A DNA stretch of 64,000 bases, taken from NCBI GenBank assembly GCA_002335605.1, contig BEDY01000002.1, positions 558,001 through 622,000 on the forward strand. Reading direction: 5' to 3'. The notes below the pieces were generated by a model. That model saw only the letters and a program-made list of their open reading frames with translations. It had not been told where the DNA came from and did no database searches. This stretch comes from Prillingera fragicola. Its lineage: Eukaryota > Basidiomycota > Tremellomycetes > Trichosporonales > Trichosporonaceae. Shown in pieces: positions 49,001 to 60,642 of this stretch. A program made the translations under genes and the position numbers. Within the stretch, counting starts at the first letter, position 1; every line of letters begins with the position of its first letter.

Positions 49001-49955
49001 CCCTCGGAGTCATCGAGGCGAACGGCGCTGTGGAGCACTCTCTCACTCTCATTGCGCCGGATGACGGCACAAAGATGCTTGACTTTAGCGTGGTTGCTGA
49101 CCCGGACACGTCCGCGGCCGTCAGCGACGGTGACGAGGACGAGCTCTACGAGCTGACCAAGACTGCCGTCGTGCCTATTCTGCCTCCGTTCGCCGTGGCG
49201 GCAACGTCCAACGTCGTGCGCAGCTCGGGTGGCAGTGATGCAGGTGGGCGTGCGACCGTCGCCGCCACCATCACTGTACCAAGTCCGCGAGCTGTCGTCG
49301 TGCACAAGCTCGGCCTCTCAGCTATGGAGAACGCAGGCGTAAGCTTGGTCAACTCTAGTCTGGACACTGCCGCCCTCCCACAGAGTGAGTACGCCATGCC
49401 TTCAGTTGCTACAATTCTAATCTCGCAGCTTGGGACCAACAGACGGGATTTTCTTTCTGCGCGCGCTTTGCACTGCGACCGGTCACCGTACCGTCCAAGA
49501 TCTCAGCCGTGGTCGAGTTCACCTGGAGCCCAGCCGACGCTCCAGCGGGCACAGCACCTCTGGTCGCGCGTGTACCATTGCCGGTCCTGGCGCTGCCACC
49601 ACCGGATGCCTTTGTTACTGCAGCTGTGAGCTCACCTGCGACTGTCCGCGCCCACCAGCCGTTTGGCATAACGTTGTCACTGTCCAACGCGCACCCGTCC
49701 GAGCCCGCGTGGCTCGGCGTGCACGGCGACACGGCCGATGGGTTTGTCTGGGCTGGCCCGCGCGATGCTCGTGTGGGTCCCATTGCGCCGGGCGGAACCG
49801 CACAAGTGCAGGTCGAGGCGGTTGCGGTTGGCCAGGCCGGGTGGCAGGCTCTGCCTCACATGAGCGTGTGGCACGGAGATGGCAACGAGCGTCGTGATGT
49901 GCGTCTCTTGCCGCCCACCGACCGGCCCGCCGGCGGCGTACTCGTGCAGCCGTAG
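46072..49955 (+). CDS. TRAPPC11: TRAPP complex subunit 11 (foie gras / gryzun)
   Basis: Large TRAPP subunit in ER-to-Golgi traffic. Six exons (46072-46092, 46141-46864, 46901-47388, 47427-47903, 47947-49384, 49429-49955) join in frame into 1224 residues, the usual size. It begins MNSYPLE, splices to FLSSPQPLMFVAGL, as TRAPPC11 does. Foie gras domain at about 350-640: YDWKLGWFAEVRGEVDQARRHYEDCWNEL, RWAEAKVLADCVAVRICKLLLYEDAG, GMGEDAFEFWSWVARQYRIFGEVLE, and LYIAFRTAKTYARTGQYDLAMRFLDHI. The C-terminal half is beta-rich (Ig-like, gryzun type), ending LPHMSVWHGDGNERRDVRLLPP. Exon 1 of only 21 bases carries the first seven codons. Budding yeast lacks this subunit, so its presence fits a basidiomycete. 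Confidence 0.9.
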
Positions 49956-50215
49956 ACAAGACATATGGATGATTGAAAATGCATGCTGTCGACTATATCC
50001 CACTCGAAAGCAGACTACTAAAAATCCCAGGACTGGCTGGGCACTGGGCACTAAGGGGGTGGTAGATAAAGGGTACGTTGGCGGTATGTGTGGCAGGGTA
50101 GTGGTGCCGAAGATGGCATTGGTGAGTATATCAAAAGGGGTGGGAAGGATTACACCGGGCAGGCCACGCAGCGGTATGCTGTTAGCACTCTGCCCTTTTG
50201 CGACTTGACAACAGT

Positions 50216-51850
<1,635 letters not shown>

Positions 51851-53303
51851 GATGGGAGAGTATGCCGATCGCAGCCCAGCGGGCTGAATTGCGCGCTGAC
51901 AAGCTGCTCAAAGATGTCGCGTCGGCGTCGGCGCTGATCTTGCGTCACCTCTGTATCGGACCGAACGTTGCCTGAAATGTGCTGGCAAATGGACTGATAC
52001 GCATCAGTCGTTAATCTCTGCCAGCCACCTTGACGATGAAGAAGAGGTGAGATGGAATGCTTACCGGGCGTGGGAAGTGATTGCTAGTGGGCACTGAAGG
52101 AATGGGGTTCTTCGATTGTAGTAGAAGAGAGGAGGACGGGGGGCTAAAGAACAATGGTCCAGTGTGCGAGACAATAGACAACAGCGTGCTCGCGAAGCTT
52201 GATGTTGCGAGGCGTCACCTATGTGGGGGTAAAGCAGTCGAGTGCACAAGCCTCAAGCCCTCAAAGACCGGTTCAGTCGGCGGAACACCAACAGGGCGGA
52301 GAGGCGTGTTGATGTCGATATGTGGGCGTACCAGCGTGATGCGCACTGACAACGCCTTTTGCACCTTCAGATCTTTGTCGATACAGGGAATTCCTCTGGT
52401 CAGATACGCCTAAAGGCGACGCAACAGCAATGTACGGCTCCACAGACGACGGGGTGCAAGAGAGTGTGAGCTGCTCAAGATTGCAGAGGTTGCACTGCGC
52501 AATGTCAGTGCTTAATCTCGCTGACGTCCACGCAGAAGTCTGAACATTCGAAGAATAGCGTGCCTCCCGTTCACCAGCAGGCTGGTTGCAAAGGCTGTCT
52601 AGGCAGCAAAGGAACAGCGAGATGCTGGCCCCGATAACGCAGTCACGCAGGCTGCCGATGTGTGGCCACCGAAACGACAGGTACTCATCGTTGTCCTTTT
52701 GTCTTTGCCTTCCCCAGCACTGCCGTACTCACATATTTATGGCGTCGGGGACTCAAGTCTGTCGCGGAATACGCTTCCCTTCGTTCCCAGAAGCAGGCAA
52801 TACAGGCGCACTCGGTCCGGGCGGAGATGGGTAGCGAACGGAGTGGTTGGACAGCGTCTGGCGATGGGAAGTGACAACTAGACTTGATCCTTTGGACAGG
52901 CACCCAACTTCAGGACTTTGCCCGGAATAACTTGGGCGGAGTCGGTGTCGGCCTCGGTCAATGCGCAAATGCAGTCGAAGACAGCCGGGGGGTAAAGGCT
53001 GGAAAGAGGGGCGGGGAAGGGAGTAAGAGTGGGATAAGAGTGTGGTAGTTGCTGGTGGCATGAGAGAATGGCAATATCCTGTTGGCGTCCAGGGTCGGTG
53101 ATCAGAATCGAGCTCCGTCCGCTATCCGGTGGACATCGCCGCTCACCACCGACGCCGCTATCGACACACCTGCAACCTTGCATTTGCATGATCATAATTC
53201 ATGCCCCTACATAGCATGCCAGGTACTGCTCCATGCTATCTGTATCTGTACAATGCACCCATTCTCTACTTGCTCGCCTCAAATGCTCCCCGCCGTTCAG
53301 CAA
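51851..53303. other. Intergenic, upstream of the YANK kinase gene and downstream of PRE3
   Basis: 1453 bases. One frame is worth noting: minus strand 53195-52878 (see separate entry). The rest shows nothing recognisable. Confidence 0.4.
52878..53195 (-). CDS. Possible small protein, coding-like 3' half
   Basis: Frame of 105 codons from an ATG at 53193-53195. The last 36 codons (about 52985-52878; FDCICALTEADTDSAQVIP) have codon use like real exons here; the first 65 do not, so the true start may be at an upstream exon joined near a TTTCCAG at about 53000. No family recognised. Could equally be chance. Confidence 0.25.
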   Translation of the reverse strand: MIMQMQGCRCVDSGVGGERRCPPDSGRSSILITDPGRQQDIAILSCHQQLPHSYPTLTPFPAPLSSLYPPAVFDCICALTEADTDSAQVIPGKVLKLGACPKDQV

Positions 53304-54181
53304 CTACACGGAGGTGACAGTCACTGGTGCTGAAGAGCTGACCACCTCCTTGCCCTCCCAGAAGCGGGGCAGCTCATTTCCAGGGATGAAGTGACGCTCC
53401 ACCTTGTCCTTGGTGATGACTGCCATGCGAATGCAGCCTCCGGATGAGCCATCACGAGACATGGCGAGAGCGAGAGCTGTAATTATGTCAGTCCATGGCT
53501 CTCGTTCTGATCGTCGTCCCGACTCACTATTCTTCACAAACTCGACCGTCTCAGCCTCTCCCCAGCCCTCACGGTAGGTCGCGTCGCAGTAGCCGTAGAC
53601 GTATGTCGAACCCGAACCGCCAATCGCCCAAGGCTGCTGGAAGGTACCGCCGCCAAGCGGAATGTTGTACACACTGCCGCCCTGCTCCTCATCCCAGCCT
53701 GCAACAATAATACCGGCCGACAGCTGGTCCTTGTTCTCGTAGCAGAGCTTCTCAAAGATGGCGGCAATAGTCGCAACAGGGGGCGGTCCACCGTAGACTG
53801 CGCTGTAGACCTGGGCGTGGTGATGGACAATGTCGGCGACAGCCTGAGTGTCCGCAGCCGAGCCCGAACGACAGCAGTAGATGCGGTCGTGAATGTGAGT
53901 GAGTTTATCAGTAACACGGTTGGCCTGCAAGAGGTCAGCAAGTTGAAAGCAGGCGGTAATCATTGCCGTTACGCACAATGTACGAGCCGGTGGTCGTGCG
54001 GGTGTCGGCTCCGATAACAACTCCTCCCTCAAACTTGACAGCCATAATCGAGGTCTAGAATAGGTTAGCCTCTGCCATTTATGCGCATCTCGGAGGCGTC
54101 ATGCAGCATCGATGTACTCACACCGAGGTTAACCTCGCCCTTCTTGAGGCGCTCAATGGGCACACGGTTGATGCCGTCCAT
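53304..54181 (-). CDS. PRE3: 20S proteasome catalytic subunit beta1 (PRE3/PSMB6)
   Basis: Caspase-like (post-acidic) active site of the proteasome core. Exons 54181-54122, 54054-53977, 53924-53528 and 53476-53304 give 235 residues. Exon 1 encodes a 20-residue propeptide ending VNLG; exon 2 starts exactly with the mature N-terminal Thr ([23 protein letters not shown]). Thr1, Asp17 (GAD), Lys33 (DKL in [27 protein letters not shown]) and the [10 protein letters not shown] and DGSSGG loops are all intact. Length and motifs match beta1 rather than beta2 or beta5. It is made as a precursor that cleaves itself at Gly-Thr during assembly. The intron position at the cleavage site is notable. Confidence 0.95.
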
Positions 54182-54901
54182 GTTGAAGATTTGGGGAAAC
54201 GACGCTGGAGAGAAGATGATATGAGACGGTCTAGATGTGCCTCTTTCTGTGCTGAGCAAGGGCTGTGAATGTAGACTGATCTAGATGAAAGAGTTGTTGT
54301 GAGCGAGAGTCCTACAGGTTTACGGACGAGCAACCTGCCGCGCAATCGTCGAACACAAGACACAGTGACGCTGACGCGCGTTCCTCGACCACGTGGCTCA
54401 AATAATCCCGAGGAAGCTTGACGCTGCTGAGGGTGTGGCTACTCTGTAATTCATGCCCCCCACTTTGTCTTCTGGCCGCCCTACACGCAGCCAAAGCAGC
54501 CGCCGCCGCCGGCTGAGGCAACGCATAGGGTGCCCAGGCCCGGCCCGCCCGCGCCTGCGACGTAGCAGGAGCGTCAGGAGCGCAGGAGCTTTGCGCCGCT
54601 GTTGCATCACAGCCAGGCAGGCATAGCAGGAGCATCAGTAGGGCTAGACCCAGCCAGGGTGCGGCCCAAAGGGAGATCGATCACTCCATCTTCTTCAAGC
54701 AGCACATTGAGACTCTTGTCGTTTGCAACACTGGCAACCATCCTCTAGCATAACACATACCCAAACTCCTCCAGGTGCCAGAGGAGCAGGCATACTCTTC
54801 TAGCGCACCGCCTACTTGTGTGGCAAGCTCTGGCCTTTGTGCCCAGCACATTCACCAACTCCTCGGCATTCGCGACTCCACCACCTAAAGTGACGCGAAT
54901 A
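54182..54901. other. Divergent upstream region of PRE3 and the unknown-protein gene
   Basis: 720 bases between start codons. No proteasome-associated control element (GGTGGCAAA) was seen. A frame at 54452 on the + strand rich in Arg/Ser is interrupted by a stop and lacks support; an upstream exon of the next gene could hide here. Confidence 0.35.
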
Positions 54902-56082
54902 ATGCCTTCAGTCCTCTCCCCAACAACAACCCACTCGACAAAGTCGTACGCGCCGTTGGCTGATGAGGTCAACCCACCGTTCGGCAGTGTCGCGCCTGAG
55001 CCGCTGGTGACGAGCAATGGCACAATAGTGTATCAGAAGCGGATCTCGCCTCCAGGTTCAAGCAATACGTCAGATGATGAGCGCCGATCAAATCGCTATC
55101 GACCCAGCCCACTCCGCAGCGATAGTGATGACACCCTTTCCTCTGGTCGTAAAGGCAAGGGACGTCTTCAAGACATAGACCTCGACGATGAGGATGGCGA
55201 CCTGGGACGCCAACAACAACGGCGTGACAAGGGCAAGGAACGCGCCCGAGATGACGACTATGAGTCCAACGGATTCGGCCAGTCGTCCTACCCCCCGGTC
55301 AACGAGGTCGAGGAGGAGGAGAAGCGTGTTCAAGCGGTGCGTGGTTGCTCTTGCACTTGTCGCAATAGGCGCGGTTGCTGATGGTCGTGCGCAGAATCTG
55401 GCCAAGTTTGCCGCTCGAGAGACAGCGAAGCGCAAGGCGGCCCGGACATCGCGCATAATGCCTGCGCCAACGGGCTCGCAGTCGGCAGCATCGTCGACGA
55501 GCTCGTTGCCGCGGTCGAGACCATTGTCCACTATATCCGAGTCTCTTAGCGCGGCTAAGCGGACGAGCATTCTGGGCTACATAACTGGTGGTGGCAGGGA
55601 CAGAAACGCGGCGCAGGATCAAGAGGCGAGTCACCTTTTGATGATATATTCTTTCAGCACTGACCCTTGGACAGCTCTCATCACCCACGAACAGCAGCGG
55701 CAGCCATGCACCGTCGTATAACAATCCCTACGATTCGCCAAACCAGCCAAGAGACGGCGCCGTCCGTCCATTGTCAGTGATCACTGCCTCACCGACGATG
55801 CAGGGCTCTTCTCCATTTGCCGGCGCGGGCGAGCGCTCCCCCTCAAACTCCCCGTCCCCCACGACCCCAACCACGTCGCAGCGCTTTGGCGGTGACCACA
55901 ACTACGGTTACGTTGGACCAGGGTGGCGCGGAGGGGCAGGCGCCCCCGCGTCCGCTGACCAGCCCGTCGTACAGCCACGCGTCGAGAAGTGGTGGCACGC
56001 ACTGTGTGCATGGGGCAATGACCTGGACGGCGGTCACACCAACCGCTCCAACCAGGCAGGCAGGACCAACCCGTTCGAGTAG
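54902..56082 (+). CDS. Disordered protein of unknown function with WWHALCAWG C-terminus
   Basis: Not recognised. Exons 54902-55336, 55395-55625 and 55675-56082 give 357 residues if the first ATG in this frame is the start; an earlier exon is possible. The N-terminal 145 residues are Ser/Pro- then Asp/Arg/Gln-rich; a basic helix follows (NLAKFAARETAKRKAART), then a Ser-rich and Pro-rich stretch. The last 35 residues look folded and conserved: KWWHALCAWGNDLDGGHTNRS then GRTNPFE. The second intron begins GC (GAG|GCGAGT) and has a good branch site (CACTGAC), so it is probably a GC-AG intron; without it the frame changes and the conserved end is lost. Highly charged disordered proteins of this sort are often scaffolds or adaptors, but that is a guess. 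Confidence 0.7.
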
Positions 56083-56558
56083 ATGCGAACAGCCCCAACT
56101 TCCCCGGACACAACGGACCCCTCGACAGAGGACGATCGCACTTTTTACAGCCCAACCATGACGGCTCCCGAATCGCAGTGCACAATCGCCATTACTCCTT
56201 TTGCCTATGACGTATTAGATATTTCATTGCCACCACCAGCTGGTCGACTGACAACGCCCATTCATATAGCATCAGCAGCTGTCGGTTTCATTCTTACGAG
56301 CAGTCTACGATTATGCAACCTGATTTTTGCATTACTGAGAGGTTGTTGCATCCCGGCACTAGGCACCGGTACAAATTGCCCAAGAGGGGAGAACGAAGAA
56401 TAGATCAAAGAGATGTACGTATGTGGTGTGGTTGGGGGTGTGGGGTGCGCGGCGCGCAAAGTATAAATGGATAGAGTACAGAAAGTGTTCAGTGCAGTCG
56501 TCGAGTCATTGTCCCAGTCCCTGTTGAAAAAAGCCCAAGAAATGTCGCCGTTCGCAGT
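56083..56558. other. Intergenic between converging genes
   Basis: 476 bases between the stop of the unknown-protein gene and the stop of the multicopper oxidase. A frame at 56083-56403 continues the coding direction but lacks coding character and is read as 3' UTR. Confidence 0.45.
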
Positions 56559-58952
56559 CTAAGAAGCCGGTGCGCCGCCATCGGCAACCTTGCCGTGGTA
56601 GATGGTCCCAGGAACCCACCAATCTGTGGCATTCATGTGGAACTCGCGCGCAACGACCACGTCCGCATCGCCGTCACGCTTGGCGAGGCCAGGGACGCCC
56701 GTGTCCATCTTGCCGTGGTAGACGGTCCCGGGGACCCACCAGTCCGTGTCGTTGTGCATAAACTGGCGCGTCTCCACGAGTGGCGCAAGACCCCGCGCGG
56801 CATACGAGCCGTGGGCGCGGGCTCGGTTCTTGCGGAAATGCCTGCTAGCGCGGCCAGTGGGAGGGACAACAGCCTCGTCCTCTGGTGGCGCGACCTCTTC
56901 GACGGGGGGCGCAGGAGCGGGGTCAAGACCACGGCGACCGGGGCCGATCTGGTTAACGTCGAGGCCGTTGCAGAGGGCTTGCCAGTCACGGGGCTGGGCA
57001 AACTTGCGGATCGCGTCGGGGCGAACAACCATGACTGCCAGCTTGCCGACGGCGAGATGCCAGCCAATGTGGCAGTGAAGGGGCCACACGCCAGGCGTGT
57101 CGGTAATGACACGCAGGATGGCCCACGAGTTGTCACTGAGGGTGATGGTGTCACGGCGGAGGGGGTTGGTATAGTTGAGGGCGATGGTGGGGATGTCGCG
57201 CTCAGAAATGGAACCCCTGCCGCGCGCCATGAGATAAAACGGACGACCGTGCAGGTGGAAAGGGTGAGAGAGCGGGGCGGGGTCGAGCTGGTTGACGATC
57301 AAGTCGGCAGAGCCACTCTTGTGGAAAGTGATGGATGCAACGTGGCCGCCGTTCAACTCACGGCCTTCCTCGATCTGGCGAAGGAGGGGGTCGTTGACAT
57401 AGTTCACGAAGGGAACATGGTTGTAGCCAAAACCAATGTAGGGGGTGCCAGAAGCATCGACAAACTGGCCAAAGGCAGAGTTCATGACACCGACCTCATC
57501 GGCGTGGCGGGGAGGGTCCTCGCGCACCAGTGGTGTGACGGTCATAAGCTCGTCGAGGTCAACACACTCGGCCGTCGCAGGGTCCGCAAGATCGTCCCAA
57601 GGCTGGGTCGTGGGTGTGTTGTCGTTCCACGACCAACCGCCATTGTACTGCAAAATGGCCTTTTGCGTAATGAGCCACTTAGGGTTGATGCAGTAAGCAG
57701 CCATGGAAGCGCGGATCCAGAATGAGGCGCCACTACTCCCTTGGTCCATCTTGACAACAATCGACACGCGCTGGCCGGCATTGACGGGCACCTCGTGAAG
57801 GTAAAGTGGCTCGATCGGAGTGTCATCCAGCTCGACAACCTTGAGAATATGTTTGTCAATCGACAGACGAATCATGGCGTGCGCGCCTGTATTGATGATG
57901 CGGAAACGGACACTGTCGCCACGCCACGCCTTGATGACATGCGGCTTGGTCTGCGTGCACTTGACACCCGGCTGCACCCGTGAACAATTTGTCTGGCCAA
58001 CGCCATTGATGAGAATGGCGTCGGGGTCGGGAGGGATAGGCGATCCACGGTACCCCTTGGTAGCATTCAAGAGGCCGTCGAGAATCGTCATTGACTGATC
58101 ATCCTGCCAGTCTGCGACATACATGACTCGCTCGTCGTCATAGTCGCGACCTTGCTTCAGAGGATCCTTGCGGGAATGCACAACAATACCACCCGTGACA
58201 CCATCGGCGAGCGTGTTTCCGTAGTGCGAGTGGTACCAGTAGGTGCCCATCTCGGACTCGAGTTTGAAGCGATATGTGTACGAGCTGCCAGGCTGGATGG
58301 GGCACTGGGACACGCCTGGCACACCGTCTGCATGGTTGGTGTAGTTCTGCCTGATGCCGTGCCAGTGAATCGACTGAGGGTGGTCCAGGCCGTTGTAGAC
58401 ACGAATCACGAGCTCATCGCCCTGGTTGGCCTCGATGAGAGGTGCCGGATACTGGCCGTTGATGACAGTCATGCGACGGAGGAATCCATCGGGAGCTCCA
58501 GCGGCGTATCCCAGGTCAAAGTAGTAGTACCGCGTACGAGTAAAGGACGAAATGTAACCCGCATCGCGAGCAGTGAACAGCGACGCCGGCGCCGACACTG
58601 TTTTCCGAGGGACTGTCGGCTGCACGTACGAGTACAGAGTTGGCGTCGGTACCTGATAGGTAGTAGTGGCATTGGGTGTGGGCGTAGGAGTAGCCGAGAC
58701 GCCACCGTTAGAGTCGTCCGTTGGGGTTGGGGTTGGCGATTCCCCGGACGATGTCGACTCGTACACTGGACTGGAGGTAGAAGAATAAGCCGGCTGACAG
58801 TCTCCCAGCCAAGACCAGCCAAAGATACAGACACCAAACAGTCGCTTCTGCAGCGACGTCTTGTCCTGCACCTGACGAAGTGGGTGCTCATTGGCAAGAA
58901 CGAACCCCACCAGCGCCAACAACGAGAGCAGCTGGAATTGAACCACACGCAT
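56559..58952 (-). CDS. Secreted multicopper oxidase (laccase-like) with repeated C-terminal tail
   Basis: Extracellular copper enzyme that oxidises phenols or metals and reduces O2 to water. A single 797-codon frame, intronless in a neighbourhood full of introns. Signal peptide (LLSLLALVGFVLA), likely Kex2 cut after QKR (residue 37), then a Ser/Thr/Pro linker (about 55-120). Copper ligands: HWHG (196-199), HSH (241-243), HPFHLHG (about 557) and HCHIGWH (about 627). After the type 1 Cys, position +10, usually Leu, Met or Phe (axial), is Lys (HLAVGKL). Several NxT/S glycosylation sites. After the third domain a 130-residue tail has two copies of DWWVPGT(V/I)YHGK, separated by an LAKR Kex2-type site. 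Could be a laccase, ferroxidase-like or pigment enzyme; substrate is not readable. Confidence 0.9.
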   Translation of the reverse strand: MRVVQFQLLSLLALVGFVLANEHPLRQVQDKTSLQKRLFGVCIFGWSWLGDCQPAYSSTSSPVYESTSSGESPTPTPTDDSNGGVSATPTPTPNATTTYQVPTPTLYSYVQPTVPRKTVSAPASLFTARDAGYISSFTRTRYYYFDLGYAAGAPDGFLRRMTVINGQYPAPLIEANQGDELVIRVYNGLDHPQSIHWHGIRQNYTNHADGVPGVSQCPIQPGSSYTYRFKLESEMGTYWYHSHYGNTLADGVTGGIVVHSRKDPLKQGRDYDDERVMYVADWQDDQSMTILDGLLNATKGYRGSPIPPDPDAILINGVGQTNCSRVQPGVKCTQTKPHVIKAWRGDSVRFRIINTGAHAMIRLSIDKHILKVVELDDTPIEPLYLHEVPVNAGQRVSIVVKMDQGSSGASFWIRASMAAYCINPKWLITQKAILQYNGGWSWNDNTPTTQPWDDLADPATAECVDLDELMTVTPLVREDPPRHADEVGVMNSAFGQFVDASGTPYIGFGYNHVPFVNYVNDPLLRQIEEGRELNGGHVASITFHKSGSADLIVNQLDPAPLSHPFHLHGRPFYLMARGRGSISERDIPTIALNYTNPLRRDTITLSDNSWAILRVITDTPGVWPLHCHIGWHLAVGKLAVMVVRPDAIRKFAQPRDWQALCNGLDVNQIGPGRRGLDPAPAPPVEEVAPPEDEAVVPPTGRASRHFRKNRARAHGSYAARGLAPLVETRQFMHNDTDWWVPGTVYHGKMDTGVPGLAKRDGDADVVVAREFHMNATDWWVPGTIYHGKVADGGAPAS
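56588..56760 (-). repeat. Two-copy repeat in the multicopper oxidase tail
   Basis: The coding segments for DWWVPGTIYHGK (56591-56630 region) and DWWVPGTVYHGK (56711-56750 region) lie exactly 120 bases apart and differ mainly at silent positions. The codon-level differences with kept protein sequence point to selection on the peptide rather than a fresh duplication. Confidence 0.7.
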
Positions 58953-60642
58953 TGTGTTCTCAACGACTCAAGGCGCACAGTATGAATCTAGGGCATCAGC
59001 ATCGCGAACATGGTCTGCGGGGCAAGGGCAAGGGCCAGGGGGAGGCAGGATATGTAACAAGTGACGTCCATTTGTGAAGCATGTCGCGCTTGCTCAGGTA
59101 GTGCTGTGCTTTGCACATGCACGTAAGCCAATGCAGCAAGCGACTTGCTGTAAACCTATCCAGAGTAGCCGGTTTGACGACTGCCTGTGCAGCGGCGCAG
59201 CGGGTCTGTGCAGCGAGGGGACAGTGGTAGAGGACGCGCCCAGTGTCACGGCGGCCACAACTACTGCGCGTCTGTCGTGCCTGATTCTCTCGGCACTCAT
59301 TGCGCCACAGCAGCGGATACGAAAATGCACCAACATCAATGAGCGACTACTCACATGAGTTGGAGTGTGGGTTGTCCAAGGGCTGATGGTGCGTCTCGGA
59401 CGCCAATGGGAGACAATGAAGAGATGCCAGACGCCAGTCTCGTGTTTATTTTGGTACTTGGGGTTTGGAACGAAGAGGTGCGGTGTAGGCGGCAAGGAGG
59501 AGAGGAAATGAACGTGGGGTTGAAAAGAGTGTCGGTGCCACAAGGCGAGGATCGGGCGGAGAGTCGCAAGCGACAGAGGGAGTTAGTTAGTGGACAGCGA
59601 AAAAGAAGGAGAAGTGTTGAGAATGAAGAACAGAACAGAACCACATTGAACAGAGCGACATAAGCCCACGGGCGCTCGTCGTCAGTCCCGTCCCTGCCAC
59701 TCACTCTGTGCTGGAGGATCACAGGAGCCAAGGTCCGAGCAGCAGCGGTCTAAGCTGTGCGCCACCGGCCACAGGCCGCGCAGATCTACCCAGAACTGAC
59801 TGTCTCGACAGGGCAGCATTTGCCTTAGCCGGGCTCGGTAGGTGCTCAACCCTAAGCAGAACGAGTACAGGCCCAGCCTGGTGCCGCTCAAGACAGAGAC
59901 ACGGAACCGTTAAAGGGTCATTGGCCGGGAGTGGTCCGTGACACCTGCCCAGCCCGCATGACGGTAAACTCGCGGTCCGTTACTCGAGTATGCTTGATCG
60001 CCTAGGTTTGCAAGGAATCCTGCAATGCATAGGAGCTCAACAAGACACACGGTGAGCACGGTTGTGGCCGAGGGAAGACTAGCAGGGCTGAGCGGGTACA
60101 AAGTGCCAAAGAATGTACCACATCCCTGATCGTGCCTGTACACGGGACGCGGGAGTGCATACACCTGCGCGTCCGCATCCTGGACATCTTGGTAAACGCA
60201 CCTGGATCAACTCAACGGAGAGCAGCAATAACACGCACTGCTTCGCTCAGTGAGCACATGCACCGCACTGGACCGGACATCCGGGCATACAGTAATAGCA
60301 GTGCCTGGCCAATTTCAGGCGACGGACACGCGCACAAACACGCAGTAGGGCTCAGTCTCGCGTCAAACCTGATGTTCGTCGGGCGGGCGCGTCGGTGTAC
60401 CGAGACCGCAGATCTGGGTCGCCCATGCCGTGACCCGGCATTGGGACCACGGGGTGGGCACACGCATTCCAATGTTAAGAACATATGTGGTCACGGTTGA
60501 CCGTCTGGGCCGCGCCGTTGAGATCCAGCCTGGGGTCATGGGTGTTGATATCTTGGATGAGGCACCATTCAGAAACTTGGCCTCGGCCTTGTTACACAGC
60601 ATTGAGCACATGTGAGCGAGACGGAGGTTGTCTCGTTTACAT
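58953..60642. other. Long empty upstream stretch of the multicopper oxidase
   Basis: 1690 bases. Scattered frames on both strands (for example 59355-59663 and 60164-59910) show no motifs, splice chains or coding bias. It probably includes an extended promoter of the oxidase; no tRNA or repeat recognised. Confidence 0.4.

Noticed and set aside
56083..56403. Frame of 106 codons right after the unknown-protein stop codon
   Set aside because: Same direction as the gene but after its stop, with low coding character; read as 3' UTR.
59355..60500. Short frames upstream of the multicopper oxidase
   Set aside because: No motifs, no consistent codon bias, no splice partners.
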